Of a DNA stretch of 64,000 nt, positions 26,283 to 35,906 are shown in pieces. The stretch spans positions 2,143-66,142 of the forward strand of contig NZ_VTQV01000011.1 of NCBI RefSeq assembly GCF_008764245.1, written 5' to 3'. Each line of letters begins with the position of its first letter. Position 1 is the stretch's first letter. Both the position numbers and the translations under genes were made by a program. Below the pieces are notes generated by a model. That model saw nothing but the letters and a program-made list of their open reading frames with translations, had not been told where the DNA came from and did no database searches. The stretch is from Bacillus subtilis. Lineage in GTDB: Bacteria; Bacillota; Bacilli; Bacillales; Bacillaceae_C.

Positions 26283-27002
26283 TTATCCCTTACTATTTAA
26301 GACTTGCGCAATGTGCATCACTTTAATCGGTTTCCCTTGGCGCGTCATTCTACCGCCAATATTCATTAAACAACTACAATCTGCACCAATTAAAACGTCT
26401 GCCTCTGTTTCCTCAATATGTTCAATTTTTTCATTGACCATTTGCTCGGAAATTGGCACCATTTTGACAGAAAATGTCCCACCAAATCCGCAACATATTT
26501 CTTTATTTGGAAGCTCTGCTAAGTCTAAGCCTTTTACATTTTTCAATAGTTTCATAGGAGGCTCTTTTACACCAAGAAGACGGGTCATATGGCAGGATGT
26601 ATGGTAAGTAGCCTTTGCTGGAAAAACAGCTCCAACATCTTCAACCTTCAATACATCGACGAGGAACTGTGTAAATTCATACGTTCTCTCGGCTAAACGT
26701 TGGGCTTTTTCTTGCCACTCTGGCTCATGCGCAAATAAATGGACATACTCATGGAACATCATGGTACATGAACCAGATGGGGATACGACATAATCGGCAT
26801 CCGCAAATGTTGTGATCATATGCTTGGCTACATCTTTCGTATCCTTATGATAGCCGCTGTTATAGGCGGGTTGTCCACAACATGTTTGCTTTTCTGGAAA
26901 ATCAACCTCACAACCGTGACGTTCTAAAATATCCACAACATCTTGTCCAACACCAGGGTAAAATACGTCAGCTAAACATGTAATAAATAAAGATACTTTC
27001 AT
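26283..27002 (-). CDS. lutA: Lactate utilization protein A
   Basis: A 239-residue protein with two CCG cysteine-rich domains, seen as [20 protein letters not shown] near residue 40 and [16 protein letters not shown] near residue 165, which bind iron-sulfur or heterodisulfide-type clusters. It is the LutA (YvfV) subunit of L-lactate oxidation. The start follows AAGAAGGAAAAAACAA. In B. subtilis the cluster is controlled by LutR and SinR; here the nearest regulator is the DeoR-family gene 90 bases upstream, separated by a stem-loop. Confidence 0.95.
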   Translation of the reverse strand: MKVSLFITCLADVFYPGVGQDVVDILERHGCEVDFPEKQTCCGQPAYNSGYHKDTKDVAKHMITTFADADYVVSPSGSCTMMFHEYVHLFAHEPEWQEKAQRLAERTYEFTQFLVDVLKVEDVGAVFPAKATYHTSCHMTRLLGVKEPPMKLLKNVKGLDLAELPNKEICCGFGGTFSVKMVPISEQMVNEKIEHIEETEADVLIGADCSCLMNIGGRMTRQGKPIKVMHIAQVLNSKG

Positions 27003-27044
27003 TTGTTTTTTCCTTCTTTCAAAGGTGGATTTCTAAAGGTACGT

Positions 27045-27086
27045 GTTCAAAAATTCGAAGTGTCATTTTCACCCGACTTTTTGAAC
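27045..27086 (-). terminator. Stem-loop between rhaR-like gene and lutA
   Basis: GTTCAAAAA pairs with TTTTTGAAC around a 24-base partly structured loop. It could partly terminate rha transcription or protect lut mRNA. No promoter for lutA is obvious in this gap. Confidence 0.4.
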
Positions 27087-27091
27087 ATCCT

Positions 27092-27853
27092 TTAAAGACA
27101 AATTACTTCAATATTCAGCTCTTGTAAGGACCTAATATAGGCTTGGTCTGTTTTTGAATCGGTAATCATATAGTGAATCGTTTCGAGTGGAGCAATTCTT
27201 GAAAGGGCTTGGACACCAAATTTTGTATAATCAGCAAGCAAATAAACTTCATCCGCAATTTCAATCATTTTCTTTTTCACAAATGATTGCATTTCGTTCG
27301 AATCACTGATACCGCGTTCATTGTGAATACCTTGGCATGATATAAACGCCTTATTCACATGGTAAGGTTCGATCGTTTCCATCGCTAACGGACCAACAAA
27401 CGATAACGACCTAGACATTAACGTTCCGCCACTTGAAATCACGGTTACTTTTTCCCTTGTAGACAGTTCCATTATGACCTTCATGGAATTTGTAATTACT
27501 GTTAATGGAATATCAGGCAATCTTTTTGCCATATACCAAGCAGTCGTACTCGCATCTAAAATAATTCGGTCATTGATTGCGACATGATGGATCGCTTCTT
27601 CCGCTACTGCCATTTTTTCCTTTACATTTCTAATTTCACGTTCAAAATAGGGGAGTTCGACTTGCCCCTCCTGTTTCACACTAACAGCTCCACCATGGCT
27701 CCTTTGCAGTTTTCCCTCTGTCTCGAGCTTTTCTAAATCACGGCGAATGGTCTCTTCTGTCACGTTAAAAATTTGACTTAATTCTGATACACGGATGCTC
27801 CCTTTCTCATCTACGATTGTGATTATTTTCTTATGTCTCTCTGCTACTAGCAT
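27092..27853 (-). CDS. rhaR: DeoR-family regulator, probable rhamnose repressor
   Basis: A 253-residue DeoR-family protein: N-terminal helix-turn-helix (residues 5-57, IRVSELSQIFNVTEETIRRD) and a C-terminal sugar-phosphate-binding domain with the effector loop LDASTTAWYMAKRL. In B. subtilis a DeoR-type RhaR (YulB) encoded inside the rha cluster represses it and responds to rhamnulose 1-phosphate; position and length agree. It is the fourth gene after rhaEW-rhaB-rhaA, 109 bases beyond a terminator-like hairpin. The ribosome site is GAGGTGG. Confidence 0.82.
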   Translation of the reverse strand: MLVAERHKKIITIVDEKGSIRVSELSQIFNVTEETIRRDLEKLETEGKLQRSHGGAVSVKQEGQVELPYFEREIRNVKEKMAVAEEAIHHVAINDRIILDASTTAWYMAKRLPDIPLTVITNSMKVIMELSTREKVTVISSGGTLMSRSLSFVGPLAMETIEPYHVNKAFISCQGIHNERGISDSNEMQSFVKKKMIEIADEVYLLADYTKFGVQALSRIAPLETIHYMITDSKTDQAYIRSLQELNIEVICL

Positions 27854-27925
27854 GTTGCCACCTCGTTATTTGTCATTCATTTTAATTGTACAAGAAAGGA
27901 GCATGAAATAGAATATATAAGGAAA

Positions 27926-27957
27926 GAAATGCAGCCCCAATGGAGTTGCATTTCTTA
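27926..27957 (-). terminator. Terminator-like hairpin after rhaA
   Basis: On the minus strand GAAATGCA pairs with TGCATTTC around a 13-base loop, followed by TTTCC, within 5-40 bases of the rhaA stop. It may attenuate expression of the regulator gene. Confidence 0.6.
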
Positions 27958-27962
27958 TTTAC

Positions 27963-29213
27963 TTATTTTCTGCTTGAAAGTACCTCTTTTTCATATTGAT
28001 CAATTTCTTCTAACCAATGTTCCTTCGCTGGAACATTCATTTGTTCGCAATAATGATTCCAAATGGCGCCAAATGGATAGGTTTTGAATTCCTCCACAAT
28101 AGCAAGTCGTTTTGTAAAATCGCCTTTTTCCTGGAGCTCTTTTAGCTGCTCATTTGGCATGAGTAAACCATACAACAAGGCTTTAATCATATTACGTGTT
28201 CCAATTGTCCACGCCGCGACTCGATTAATACTGGCATCAAAGAAATCTAGGCCAATCATCACTTTATCCAATGCATCATTACGAACGATTTCGAGCGCAA
28301 TTTCCTTTAGTTCGTCATCAAATGTGACGACATGATCACTATCCCAGCGTACAGGTCTTGATACATGAAGGGCTAGCTTATCATTGAAAAGAAGCATGGA
28401 CGAAATTTTATTCGAGACCACTTCTGTTGGATGATAGTGCCCCGTATCTAGCAAGCATAACTTATTATTTGCAAGGGCATAGTTTAGGTAAAATTCATGG
28501 GAGCCAACAACAAAGGCCTCTGAACCAATTCCAAACAACTTGCTTTCTACCGAATCGATGTTATAGGCTTCATCAATTTCTACGGCGAAAATTTCATCAA
28601 GCGCTTCTTTTAGACGTTTTCTTGGTGTTAATCTGTCACTTGGGGTATCTTTGTATCCGTCAGGAATCCAAATATTTGTTAAGCAAGGTGTCCCTAACTC
28701 TCTTCCAAAGTATTCGCCAATTTTTCGGCTCGCAATACAGTGATCAATCCAGAATTGGCGAATTTCCGGGTCAGGATGTGCTAAGGTCAGTCCATCAGCC
28801 GCTTTTTCATGGGAGAATAATGTTGGATTGAAGTCAAGGCCAACGCCTTGTTCTTTTGCCCATTTTACCCATTTTTCAAAATGCTTTGGTTCAATTTTAT
28901 CGCGATCCACTGCTTTCCCATCTGTTTCAGCGTAAATCGCATGTAAATTCACCCGATGTTTCCCAGGAATTAATGAGAACGCCTTCTCCAAATCCATGCG
29001 AAGTTCTTCAGGTGTTCTTGCTTTCCCAGGGTAATTTCCTGTCACTTCAATTCCGCCAGATAGTTCATTCTTATTAACCTCAAAACCGCCAATATCATCA
29101 CCTTGCCAACAATGAACTGAAATTGGAATATTTTTTAATTTTTCCAGAGCTTCCTCCACATCAATTCCCCATTGTTCATACTCTTTTTTTGCTAGTTCAA
29201 ATTGGTTTCCCAT
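27963..29213 (-). CDS. rhaA: L-rhamnose isomerase
   Basis: A 416-residue TIM-barrel isomerase with the RhaA blocks [39 protein letters not shown] and [19 protein letters not shown], which include the metal-binding Glu/Asp/His residues. It converts L-rhamnose to L-rhamnulose. The ATG at 29213 follows AGGAGG and is one base from the rhaB stop codon; an 11-codon upstream extension is rejected. The mutarotase gene rhaM found in the B. subtilis cluster is missing here. Confidence 0.96.
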   Translation of the reverse strand: MGNQFELAKKEYEQWGIDVEEALEKLKNIPISVHCWQGDDIGGFEVNKNELSGGIEVTGNYPGKARTPEELRMDLEKAFSLIPGKHRVNLHAIYAETDGKAVDRDKIEPKHFEKWVKWAKEQGVGLDFNPTLFSHEKAADGLTLAHPDPEIRQFWIDHCIASRKIGEYFGRELGTPCLTNIWIPDGYKDTPSDRLTPRKRLKEALDEIFAVEIDEAYNIDSVESKLFGIGSEAFVVGSHEFYLNYALANNKLCLLDTGHYHPTEVVSNKISSMLLFNDKLALHVSRPVRWDSDHVVTFDDELKEIALEIVRNDALDKVMIGLDFFDASINRVAAWTIGTRNMIKALLYGLLMPNEQLKELQEKGDFTKRLAIVEEFKTYPFGAIWNHYCEQMNVPAKEHWLEEIDQYEKEVLSSRK

Positions 29214-29214
29214 T

Positions 29215-30633
29215 TTATAATCCTCCTCGCTCGTTATGATGAACATATTTTTTCACTTCAAAAGATTGCTTAATGATGCTTCTAGCTTCATGAATATCTT
29301 GTATTTCTCCTAAGGCAATCAATTGGACAACTAGATTGCCGATTGCAGTCGCTTCAACTGGACCCGCATACACTTCTTTTTTCGTGACATCGGCAATTAA
29401 TTGATTCAGAAGTTCGTTTTGCGAACCACCACCAATCACATTGATGGTACTAAATTCTCTTTCATAAATTTCTTCTATTTCCCCTATTGCTTGTACATAA
29501 CTAATGGCAAGACTATCAAATATACATTTTGCTACTTCACCGGGCGTTTCAGGTACTTGTTGATTTGTTTCTCGGCAATAGTTTTGAATTTCCTCTATCA
29601 TATTTTCTGGTTTTAAAAATCGTTGATCATCTACATTTACTATCGATGAGAAATTAGAAGTTGCTCGTGATAAATCAACTAATTCAGCAAAAGAATATTT
29701 TTGCTCATAATTGCGGTGAACTTCTTGGATCATCCAAAGCCCCATAATATTTTTCAAAAACCGGAATTGATAATCCATCCCCCCTTCATTTGTGAAGTTG
29801 TAGTCTAAAGCTTTCGTAACACAAATAGGAAAGTCATTTTCAACTCCAATTAAAGACCATGTCCCTGAACTAATGTAAATTGTCTCATCTAGTTCCGGAA
29901 CAGCAAGTACTGCTGAAGCTGTATCATGAGTAGCAGGTAAGATCACCTCTAGATCAAAGCCAAATTCTTCTACTAATTCCGGTTTTAAATGCCCAAGTTT
30001 GTCTTTCGGCATTTTGATTTCTTGGAACATATTAATATTCAAATCTAATTGGTTGATAATCTCTTTGTCCCATTTTTTTGTGAACGCGTTAAGCAACTGT
30101 GTTGAGGTGGCATTGGTATATTCATTTGCTTTTTTCCCTGTTAATAGAAAGTGAAGATAGTCTGGTAACATTAAAAATGTTTTTGCTTTTTTTAACACTT
30201 CTGGTTGTTGCTTTTTTATAGCATATAACTGATAAATGGTGTTAAATTTTTGGAATTGAATGCCTGTTTCCAAATATAAACGTTCCTTCATGATGATTTT
30301 CTCGACTTCTTCCATCATACCATCTGTACGTGGATCCCGATAGCTAACGGCATCTGTTAACAGTTCGTCGTGTTCATCTAATAAAACAAAGTCAACAGCC
30401 CATGTATCAATGCCAATGCTAACAGGCTTAACACCCAACTGATTGCACTTCTTTATTCCTGTTTTAATCTCATTGAATAAACGAGTAATGTCCCAGCAAA
30501 AATGGCCATTTTTCTCAATGAGGTTGTTCGCAAAGCGATGAATTTCCTTAAGTTTCATTTTTCTATCTTCAAGATTTCCCAACATCACCCTGCCATTAGA
30601 AGCGCCAATATCAACGGCTAGACAATACTCCAT
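29215..30633 (-). CDS. rhaB: L-rhamnulokinase
   Basis: A 472-residue FGGY-family kinase with the N-terminal phosphate loop [13 protein letters not shown] and later blocks [26 protein letters not shown] and [19 protein letters not shown]. It phosphorylates L-rhamnulose to L-rhamnulose 1-phosphate. The ATG at 30633 follows GAAGGAGGTAC; upstream in-frame codons are not conserved. It lies between rhaEW and rhaA. The SSGTWS segment before the C-terminal half is the rhamnulokinase-type variant. Confidence 0.95.
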   Translation of the reverse strand: MEYCLAVDIGASNGRVMLGNLEDRKMKLKEIHRFANNLIEKNGHFCWDITRLFNEIKTGIKKCNQLGVKPVSIGIDTWAVDFVLLDEHDELLTDAVSYRDPRTDGMMEEVEKIIMKERLYLETGIQFQKFNTIYQLYAIKKQQPEVLKKAKTFLMLPDYLHFLLTGKKANEYTNATSTQLLNAFTKKWDKEIINQLDLNINMFQEIKMPKDKLGHLKPELVEEFGFDLEVILPATHDTASAVLAVPELDETIYISSGTWSLIGVENDFPICVTKALDYNFTNEGGMDYQFRFLKNIMGLWMIQEVHRNYEQKYSFAELVDLSRATSNFSSIVNVDDQRFLKPENMIEEIQNYCRETNQQVPETPGEVAKCIFDSLAISYVQAIGEIEEIYEREFSTINVIGGGSQNELLNQLIADVTKKEVYAGPVEATAIGNLVVQLIALGEIQDIHEARSIIKQSFEVKKYVHHNERGGL

Positions 30634-30731
30634 TTTGTACCTCCTTCGAAAAGCTAAAGGTGTGATCACGATCGCCACCGTCCTAATCAACATCTTGCAG
30701 GCCCTAAAGCGTTTTCTATATAAACTAATAG

Positions 30732-30763
30732 ATACATCTGACTCTCATGCGAGTCAGATGTAT
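30732..30763 (-). other. Stem-loop between rhaEW and rhaB
   Basis: A perfect 13-bp inverted repeat (ATACATCTGACTC and its complement) with a 6-base loop lies 4-36 bases after the rhaEW stop codon. No T run follows on the minus strand, so RNA processing or segmental stabilisation is more likely than termination. Confidence 0.6.
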
Positions 30764-30767
30764 TTCC

Positions 30768-32837
30768 TTATCTTGTAAATGCAGCCGGTACTCCACCATC
30801 AACTGTTAGCATGCTTCCTGTTGTCTTCGCCGACTTAGATGATGCGAAAAAGGCAATCGCTTCTGCAACATCTTGCGGATAAATATTGACTAGTAAAGTT
30901 GTCCGTTTGCGATAATGTTCCTCTAATTGATCCGGCTCAATACCGTAAGCCTGTGCTCGTTCTTCTCGCCATTTGGAATCCCAAATCGCTGAACCTTGCA
31001 AAATGGCATCTGGGAGCACTGTATTCACACGAATACCATATTCCCCGCCTTCGGTTGCAATACATCTTGCTAAATGGGCTTCAAGTGCTTTAACTGAACT
31101 ATAGGCCGTCACATTTTTCCCAGCGTAAATCGAGTTTTTGGACCCGATAAATACCATACTTCCGCCTGTTGCTTGAGCTTTCATTTGTTTGAATGCTTCT
31201 CTTGCGACGAGGAAATAACCTTTTCCTAGAACGTCCATATTCAGATTCCATTCTTTTAATGAGGTTTCATCGAACGGACTTGAGGTCGCCAGTCCAGCAT
31301 TATTCACAATGATGTCAACTCCACCATACGTTAACGCTGCTTGTTCGAATGCTGCTTGTACTTGTTCCTCACTCGTCACATCCATTTTCACTGCGATCGC
31401 ACGGCCTTCGCCATATTGCTCGTTTATTTCAGACGCAACTTTTTCCGCGCCTTCCAGATTCAAATCGGCAATCACGACATGGGCTCCTTCAGATACGAAC
31501 CTGCGGCATGTTGCACTGCCAATTCCACCTGCTCCCCCTGTCACAAACGCTACTTTTCTAGAAAACTCGGCTTCTGCTGGTGCTAATGATAGTTTATAAA
31601 GTTCTAGTGGCCAATATTCTATATTATAAGATTCATTTTCATTTAATGAAACAAAATGACCTAAAGCGGTTGCACCTTTCATGACAGCGATGGCACGATG
31701 ATATAATCCAGCACTTACATTGGCCGCGCTTAAGCTCTTACCTGAATTCACCATACCGAGACCAGGGATCAATATTACTCGCGGTACGGGTTCAAACATT
31801 TTGTCGCCTTTATGCTGATTACGTTCAAAATAAGCGATATACTCGTCCTTAAAGCGTTCAATGCCAGACTGGATCAATTCTATTAATTGTGCAACATCTT
31901 TACTGGATGGATCCCAATCAATATAAAGTGGAACCCGCTTCGTATGCACTAAATGGTCTGGACATGCTGCCCCAACTTGCGAGAGTGTAAAGGCGTCTTG
32001 GCTATTGACAAACTCTAATACATCGTCTGAATGATCATACGTTAATAACATCTTTTGATCTTGGCTTACAGCACCACGAATAATTGGTAGAACTTGAGCA
32101 AGAATATCCTTTTGCTCTTCTTCCGCCAATGACTTGTACTTTTGACCACCAAATACAGTGGTTTTATCCATCTGTGCTTGAATATACTGTTCAGCCTCAT
32201 TGATGACCGCAATCGTTTTATCATAACTTTCTTTCGCTGTTTCTCCCCAAACAACAAGTCCATGTTTTTCCATTAGGACAAGATCAGCATTTGGATTATT
32301 CTGCACACCTTCTGCGATCATTTTTGATAAAGTAAATCCTGGGCGAATATAAGGGACCCAAACAAAACGATCTCCAAATATTTCTTTAGCAATTTCCTTC
32401 CCGTTATCTGCACAGCAAATGCTAATAATCGCATCTGGATGTGTGTGATCGACATGCTTGAATGGTAGAAAGGCATGAAGTAATGTTTCAATTGAGGCAC
32501 GCGGGTGACTACTGTCAATCATACAATGAGACAAGTACTCGACCATTTCCTCGTCTGTCATTTCATCCCGTTCCATCAGCGGGCGAATATCTTCTAAATG
32601 TAAACCTGTAAAATTCTTAGCCCCCATTGTTGCAAGGTCTGATCCACTTCCTTTGACCCACATTACTTCAATGTCGCGTCCACGAAAATCTTTCTCTATT
32701 GTTTTCATGGATGTATTACCACCGCCCCAATTACAAACAGCTCGATCGGCTCCTAATAAATTGGAACGATAGACAAGCTCCTCAAGGCCCTTATTCATCC
32801 CTTCAGCTGTTTCTTGATTCCATAAATTCTGCACCAT
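30768..32837 (-). CDS. rhaEW: Bifunctional rhamnulose-1-phosphate aldolase / lactaldehyde dehydrogenase
   Basis: A 689-residue fusion. Residues about 1-420 form a class II aldolase with zinc-ligand histidines in HPRASIETLLHAFLPFKHVDHTHPDA and later MEKHGLVVWG; residues about 430-689 form an SDR with VTGGAGGIGSATCRRF, NNAG and YSSVKALEAHLAR. It splits rhamnulose 1-phosphate to DHAP and L-lactaldehyde and oxidises the aldehyde to L-lactate. B. subtilis RhaEW (YuxG) has the same architecture and size. It heads the cluster, with AGGAGGG before its ATG, and its lactate product is the substrate of LutABC encoded downstream. Confidence 0.95.
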   Translation of the reverse strand: MVQNLWNQETAEGMNKGLEELVYRSNLLGADRAVCNWGGGNTSMKTIEKDFRGRDIEVMWVKGSGSDLATMGAKNFTGLHLEDIRPLMERDEMTDEEMVEYLSHCMIDSSHPRASIETLLHAFLPFKHVDHTHPDAIISICCADNGKEIAKEIFGDRFVWVPYIRPGFTLSKMIAEGVQNNPNADLVLMEKHGLVVWGETAKESYDKTIAVINEAEQYIQAQMDKTTVFGGQKYKSLAEEEQKDILAQVLPIIRGAVSQDQKMLLTYDHSDDVLEFVNSQDAFTLSQVGAACPDHLVHTKRVPLYIDWDPSSKDVAQLIELIQSGIERFKDEYIAYFERNQHKGDKMFEPVPRVILIPGLGMVNSGKSLSAANVSAGLYHRAIAVMKGATALGHFVSLNENESYNIEYWPLELYKLSLAPAEAEFSRKVAFVTGGAGGIGSATCRRFVSEGAHVVIADLNLEGAEKVASEINEQYGEGRAIAVKMDVTSEEQVQAAFEQAALTYGGVDIIVNNAGLATSSPFDETSLKEWNLNMDVLGKGYFLVAREAFKQMKAQATGGSMVFIGSKNSIYAGKNVTAYSSVKALEAHLARCIATEGGEYGIRVNTVLPDAILQGSAIWDSKWREERAQAYGIEPDQLEEHYRKRTTLLVNIYPQDVAEAIAFFASSKSAKTTGSMLTVDGGVPAAFTR

Positions 32838-32894
32838 ATGTATCCCTCCTGATCGTTTAATATCTTCCGAATATTATCTTTTGTTTCTGTAAAT

Positions 32895-32946
32895 ATTATA
32901 TCACCCACTTTTTATTTTGTATATACATTTGTTTACTTTTGTTTAC
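32895..32946 (-). promoter_or_regulatory. rha promoter and candidate operator
   Basis: On the minus strand TATACA (32918-32923) and TATAAT (32895-32900) are spaced by 17 bases. Immediately upstream are two direct repeats, TTTGTTTAC on the plus strand at 32928-32936 and 32938-32946, 10 bases apart and so on one helix face; these could bind the DeoR-type regulator. The remainder of 32947-33093 shows no gene. Confidence 0.5.
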
Positions 32947-33093
32947 CTGTGTTTTATCTAAAGTGAGATAGTAAAACTTTATAATTTCCTCCATAAAGCG
33001 AATTACCGATTGTGTTGGTTTTTATTGTTATTATCTTTAACGCATAGACTTACGAATTTCCGCTCTCTTACGTTTTTAACAAAAAAAGATCAC

Positions 33094-33134
33094 AAAAAAA
33101 TCCCATAACCAACAGAAGTTAGATAGGGAATTTT
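33094..33134 (-). terminator. Terminator of MHS-family transporter gene
   Basis: On the minus strand TCCCTATCTAAC pairs imperfectly with GTTATGGGA and is followed by seven T. It lies about 95 bases past the transporter stop. Confidence 0.55.
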
Positions 33135-33228
33135 CGTTGTGTAGCATATTAATAGGTGGTGCTGGAGCTAGATTCAGCAATAGGCTAAATTTATTTCTTA
33201 TCCTATAAAAAGTGACATGTGGTCACCG

Positions 33229-34716
33229 TTAATCTTTTTTCTCCTCATTCGTTTCCTCAATTTTCATATCGATCTTATGCTTTTCCTCGCCCCACCAAAG
33301 TTCTTCATCTAGATCTTCTATAACCTGTTTGATATCATGATTTTCTGTAACAGCAGGTGGTGAACCACGGAGCGGTTTTCCTGAAGTATTTTTAAGAAAT
33401 AACGTGACAACTACGATCCCAATTAGTGAAGCGAATATTAAATAGAAGGCAGGAACGAGTCGGTTAGCTGTAAGGTTAATCAACCAAGCGATTAGTAAAG
33501 GAGCCGTACCTCCGAATAGCGATGCGGAAATATTATAAGTAAGTGCCAAACCTCCGTATCTTACTTCGGTAAAAAACAAAGATGGTAATTGCGAGGTCAT
33601 CGTTGCTTTTATGGCTGCTAAAAAAGCACCCAATATGAGTAATCCGAAAAAGACCAACCAGTTATTCCCACTACCAATTAATAAAAATGATGGAATTGAT
33701 AACAAGATAATTCCAATCAAGCTAACTTGCATGATCCGTTTATTACCGAAACGATCTCCAAAATAGCCGATTGTTAATACTAGTGGAATCATAATAAACA
33801 TGACAATGACGATCAACAAAAGTCCTTTTGTTTCTCCATACCCTAAAACAGCTGTTAGATGGGATGGCATATAGGTTAATACTGTATAATCAATGACATT
33901 ATAGAAGAAAACTAAGACCAAACACATTAAAACGGAGCGACGATGGTATAGGAACAGTTCTTTTAATGAAACATGTTCTCTCCCCTTCGCTTCCCCTTGC
34001 TTTTGCTCTTCCATTGCCGCAAAGGCTGGTGATTCTTCTAGATGGTTTCGTAGGTACAATCCGATAATACCAATCGGAGCAGCAATCAAAAATGGGACTC
34101 GCCACCCCCAATCGAGCATTCTATCTGAACCAAGAATAAAGGTTAGAAGTGTCACCAGTCCGGCCCCACCAATGTAGCCTACTAAGGTCCCCACCTCTAA
34201 ACCACTCGACATAAAGACACGTCGATTATCTGGAGTGGATTCAGCGATAAAGGTCATCGCACCAGCATATTCACCACCTGCTGAAAACCCCTGCACAAGC
34301 CTGGCACATAGCAATAAAATCGGGGCAGTGATTCCAATGGTATCGTAAACTGGAATTAGTCCAATACTTAGTGTAGCAAGAGACATAATAATCAATGTCA
34401 CGGCCAAAATCCTTTTTCTCCCTAATCGATCACCTAACATACCAAAGAACATCCCACCAATGGGACGCACGAGAAAGGCAACCGCAAATGTTCCAAAACT
34501 AAACACTAACTGGGCAGAATCACTTACACCCGAGTAAAATACATGCCCGATGATGACGACCAAATAGGAATAAATCCCAAAATCAAACCACTCCATGGCA
34601 TTTCCTAATGCTGTTGCAACCACAGCCTTTTTCGCAATATCTTCATCAATAACCGTAATATCGTCTTTATGTACTTTGTATTTTTTCTTTTTTCTTTTAT
34701 CCCTTTTTTGACTCAT
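33229..34716 (-). CDS. MHS-family MFS transporter (ProP-like)
   Basis: A 495-residue major facilitator of the metabolite:H+ symporter family. It has twelve spans with the MHS blocks NAMEWFDFGIYSYLVVIIG, RPIGGMFFGMLGDRLGRKRI and GFSAGGEYAGAMTFIAE. Such proteins import proline/betaine, dicarboxylates, alpha-ketoglutarate or citrate; the substrate cannot be told. A lysine/arginine-rich 14-residue N-terminus and a charged C-terminal tail are cytoplasmic, reminiscent of ProP but without its long coiled coil. The ATG at 34716 follows GAGAGGGG. It is transcribed alone. Confidence 0.88.
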   Translation of the reverse strand: MSQKRDKRKKKKYKVHKDDITVIDEDIAKKAVVATALGNAMEWFDFGIYSYLVVIIGHVFYSGVSDSAQLVFSFGTFAVAFLVRPIGGMFFGMLGDRLGRKRILAVTLIIMSLATLSIGLIPVYDTIGITAPILLLCARLVQGFSAGGEYAGAMTFIAESTPDNRRVFMSSGLEVGTLVGYIGGAGLVTLLTFILGSDRMLDWGWRVPFLIAAPIGIIGLYLRNHLEESPAFAAMEEQKQGEAKGREHVSLKELFLYHRRSVLMCLVLVFFYNVIDYTVLTYMPSHLTAVLGYGETKGLLLIVIVMFIMIPLVLTIGYFGDRFGNKRIMQVSLIGIILLSIPSFLLIGSGNNWLVFFGLLILGAFLAAIKATMTSQLPSLFFTEVRYGGLALTYNISASLFGGTAPLLIAWLINLTANRLVPAFYLIFASLIGIVVVTLFLKNTSGKPLRGSPPAVTENHDIKQVIEDLDEELWWGEEKHKIDMKIEETNEEKKD

Positions 34717-34832
34717 GAACAGACCCCTCTCTAATACCTCTATCCTTAAATGTTCCCTAATCATAATTTCTTAAACTTATGAGTTTTCCAATTAGGGATG
34801 GATAGCCATATAAGGGGGCAGCACATAAAATC

Positions 34833-34892
34833 AAAACTCCTATTGTAGAAAACCTGTTATGTTTCTAACAGATTTTTTACAATAGGAGTTTT
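34833..34892. terminator. Long two-level hairpin terminator
   Basis: AAAACTCCTATTGTA pairs perfectly (15 bp) with TACAATAGGAGTTTT; between them CTGTTA pairs with TAACAG. T-rich ends on both strands allow termination of the small gene on the minus strand. Confidence 0.75.
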
Positions 34893-34901
34893 CCCTCTTT
34901 T

Positions 34902-35135
34902 TTATTTCAATTTATACATGTCCTCTTTAGGCTGTTCTAATTGCATCTGTTCTAATTCGAGCCTAAGCTTTTCTGTTTCCAATAAGAAATTTTCATGCTT
35001 CAGCTTTTCTAATTCCAACTGATCTTGAATGAATTTCCCTTTGATCTGTGCACGTTCTTGCATATGATTCGTAATAATCGCTATAATCGGCACGGAAAAT
35101 ATCATGACACCTACAATCCACCACAAAGGAATCAC
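34902..35135 (-). CDS. Small membrane-anchored coiled-coil protein
   Basis: A 77-residue protein with one N-terminal membrane span (WWIVGVMIFSVPIIAIITN) followed by a charged amphipathic helix rich in leucine (IQDQLELEKLKHENFLLETE and LRLELEQMQLEQ) that should form a coiled coil in the cytoplasm. The start is GTG at 35135 with little room for a ribosome site, so the N-terminus is uncertain. No family was recognised with confidence. It is followed by a strong hairpin and appears monocistronic. Confidence 0.6.
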   Translation of the reverse strand: MIPLWWIVGVMIFSVPIIAIITNHMQERAQIKGKFIQDQLELEKLKHENFLLETEKLRLELEQMQLEQPKEDMYKLK

Positions 35136-35263
35136 CCCATTTAGTATTGTTTCATTAAGTGTAATACATTATGGAACAGATTTATATAGTTTGTTTCGTT
35201 TTAAAGTTCATTGCGCTATTCTTGTAGAAGCATTACACGAAACCGGCCTTTCTCAAAATGCTT

Positions 35264-35701
35264 TTAACGAATAGTTGCTTCTAGCTCCACCTCCACATTT
35301 CCTTTAATTGCTTTAGAAATCATACAGGTTTGTTCCGCTTTATGAATAAGTCTTTCAAGTAGCGTGTATGCCTTCTCTTCCGCATCTTCTAGGGCAACGG
35401 TAGGCCGATGGATGATCTTTTTATAGGTTAAGAAGCCATTTGTCACTTCGACAATTCCCTCTGATTCTAAAGCCATTTCTTTTAGTGGTAAATCTGCTCT
35501 TTCAATCATTGCGGCTAATGTAATTAAGTAACAAGTAGCAGCAGCTCCTAACAGCATTTCATCTGGATTCGTCCCGATCCCTGGTCCATCCATTTCAGCT
35601 GGAATGGATATTTTCGTCCGCAAATTTCCCGTATTGATATAACCTTCACTATTTCTTCCACCTGGCCACTGTGCCTGTAAGTGAAAATGATGCTCTGCCA
35701 T
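35264..35701 (-). CDS. OsmC/Ohr-family protein
   Basis: A 145-residue OsmC-like protein with the two conserved cysteines, in LGAAATCYLITLAAMIERA (about residue 57) and KAEQTCMISKAIKGN (about residue 122). The family consists of homodimeric thiol peroxidases acting on hydroperoxides. Here the first Cys follows AAAT rather than the AACF-type motif of classical OsmC, closer to the YhfA/SACOL1771-like subgroup. The ribosome site is AGAGGTGATC. It is a single gene. Confidence 0.88.
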   Translation of the reverse strand: MAEHHFHLQAQWPGGRNSEGYINTGNLRTKISIPAEMDGPGIGTNPDEMLLGAAATCYLITLAAMIERADLPLKEMALESEGIVEVTNGFLTYKKIIHRPTVALEDAEEKAYTLLERLIHKAEQTCMISKAIKGNVEVELEATIR

Positions 35702-35777
35702 AAGATCACCTCTTCTTTATAGTACCAAATAGATATGGGTCTCTTTATTTTAAGGATAAGAAAGAATTTGGGCAAAT

Positions 35778-35897
35778 GCTGGATCCAGCGCCTAGCGACT
35801 AGCAAATTTACGTCTTCTTCGATAAGCGAACATCAGTTCGTCCTTCAATGTCTAGCTGCAGGCGGTAGGATCGCTAAACGGGTGCTTGCGCTTTTCT
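35778..35897. repeat. Dispersed intergenic palindrome-like element
   Basis: The stretch contains CCAGCGCCTAGCGACTAGC near its left end and TCTAGCTGCAGGCGGTAGGA with TGCTTGCGCTTTTC near its right, giving an imperfect inverted layout (GCGCCTAG against CTGCAGGCGGTAGG). It is more GC-rich than its surroundings and non-coding. I recall closely similar elements scattered between genes in many Bacillaceae genomes. Confidence 0.6.
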
Positions 35898-35906
35898 TAT
35901 AACCAT

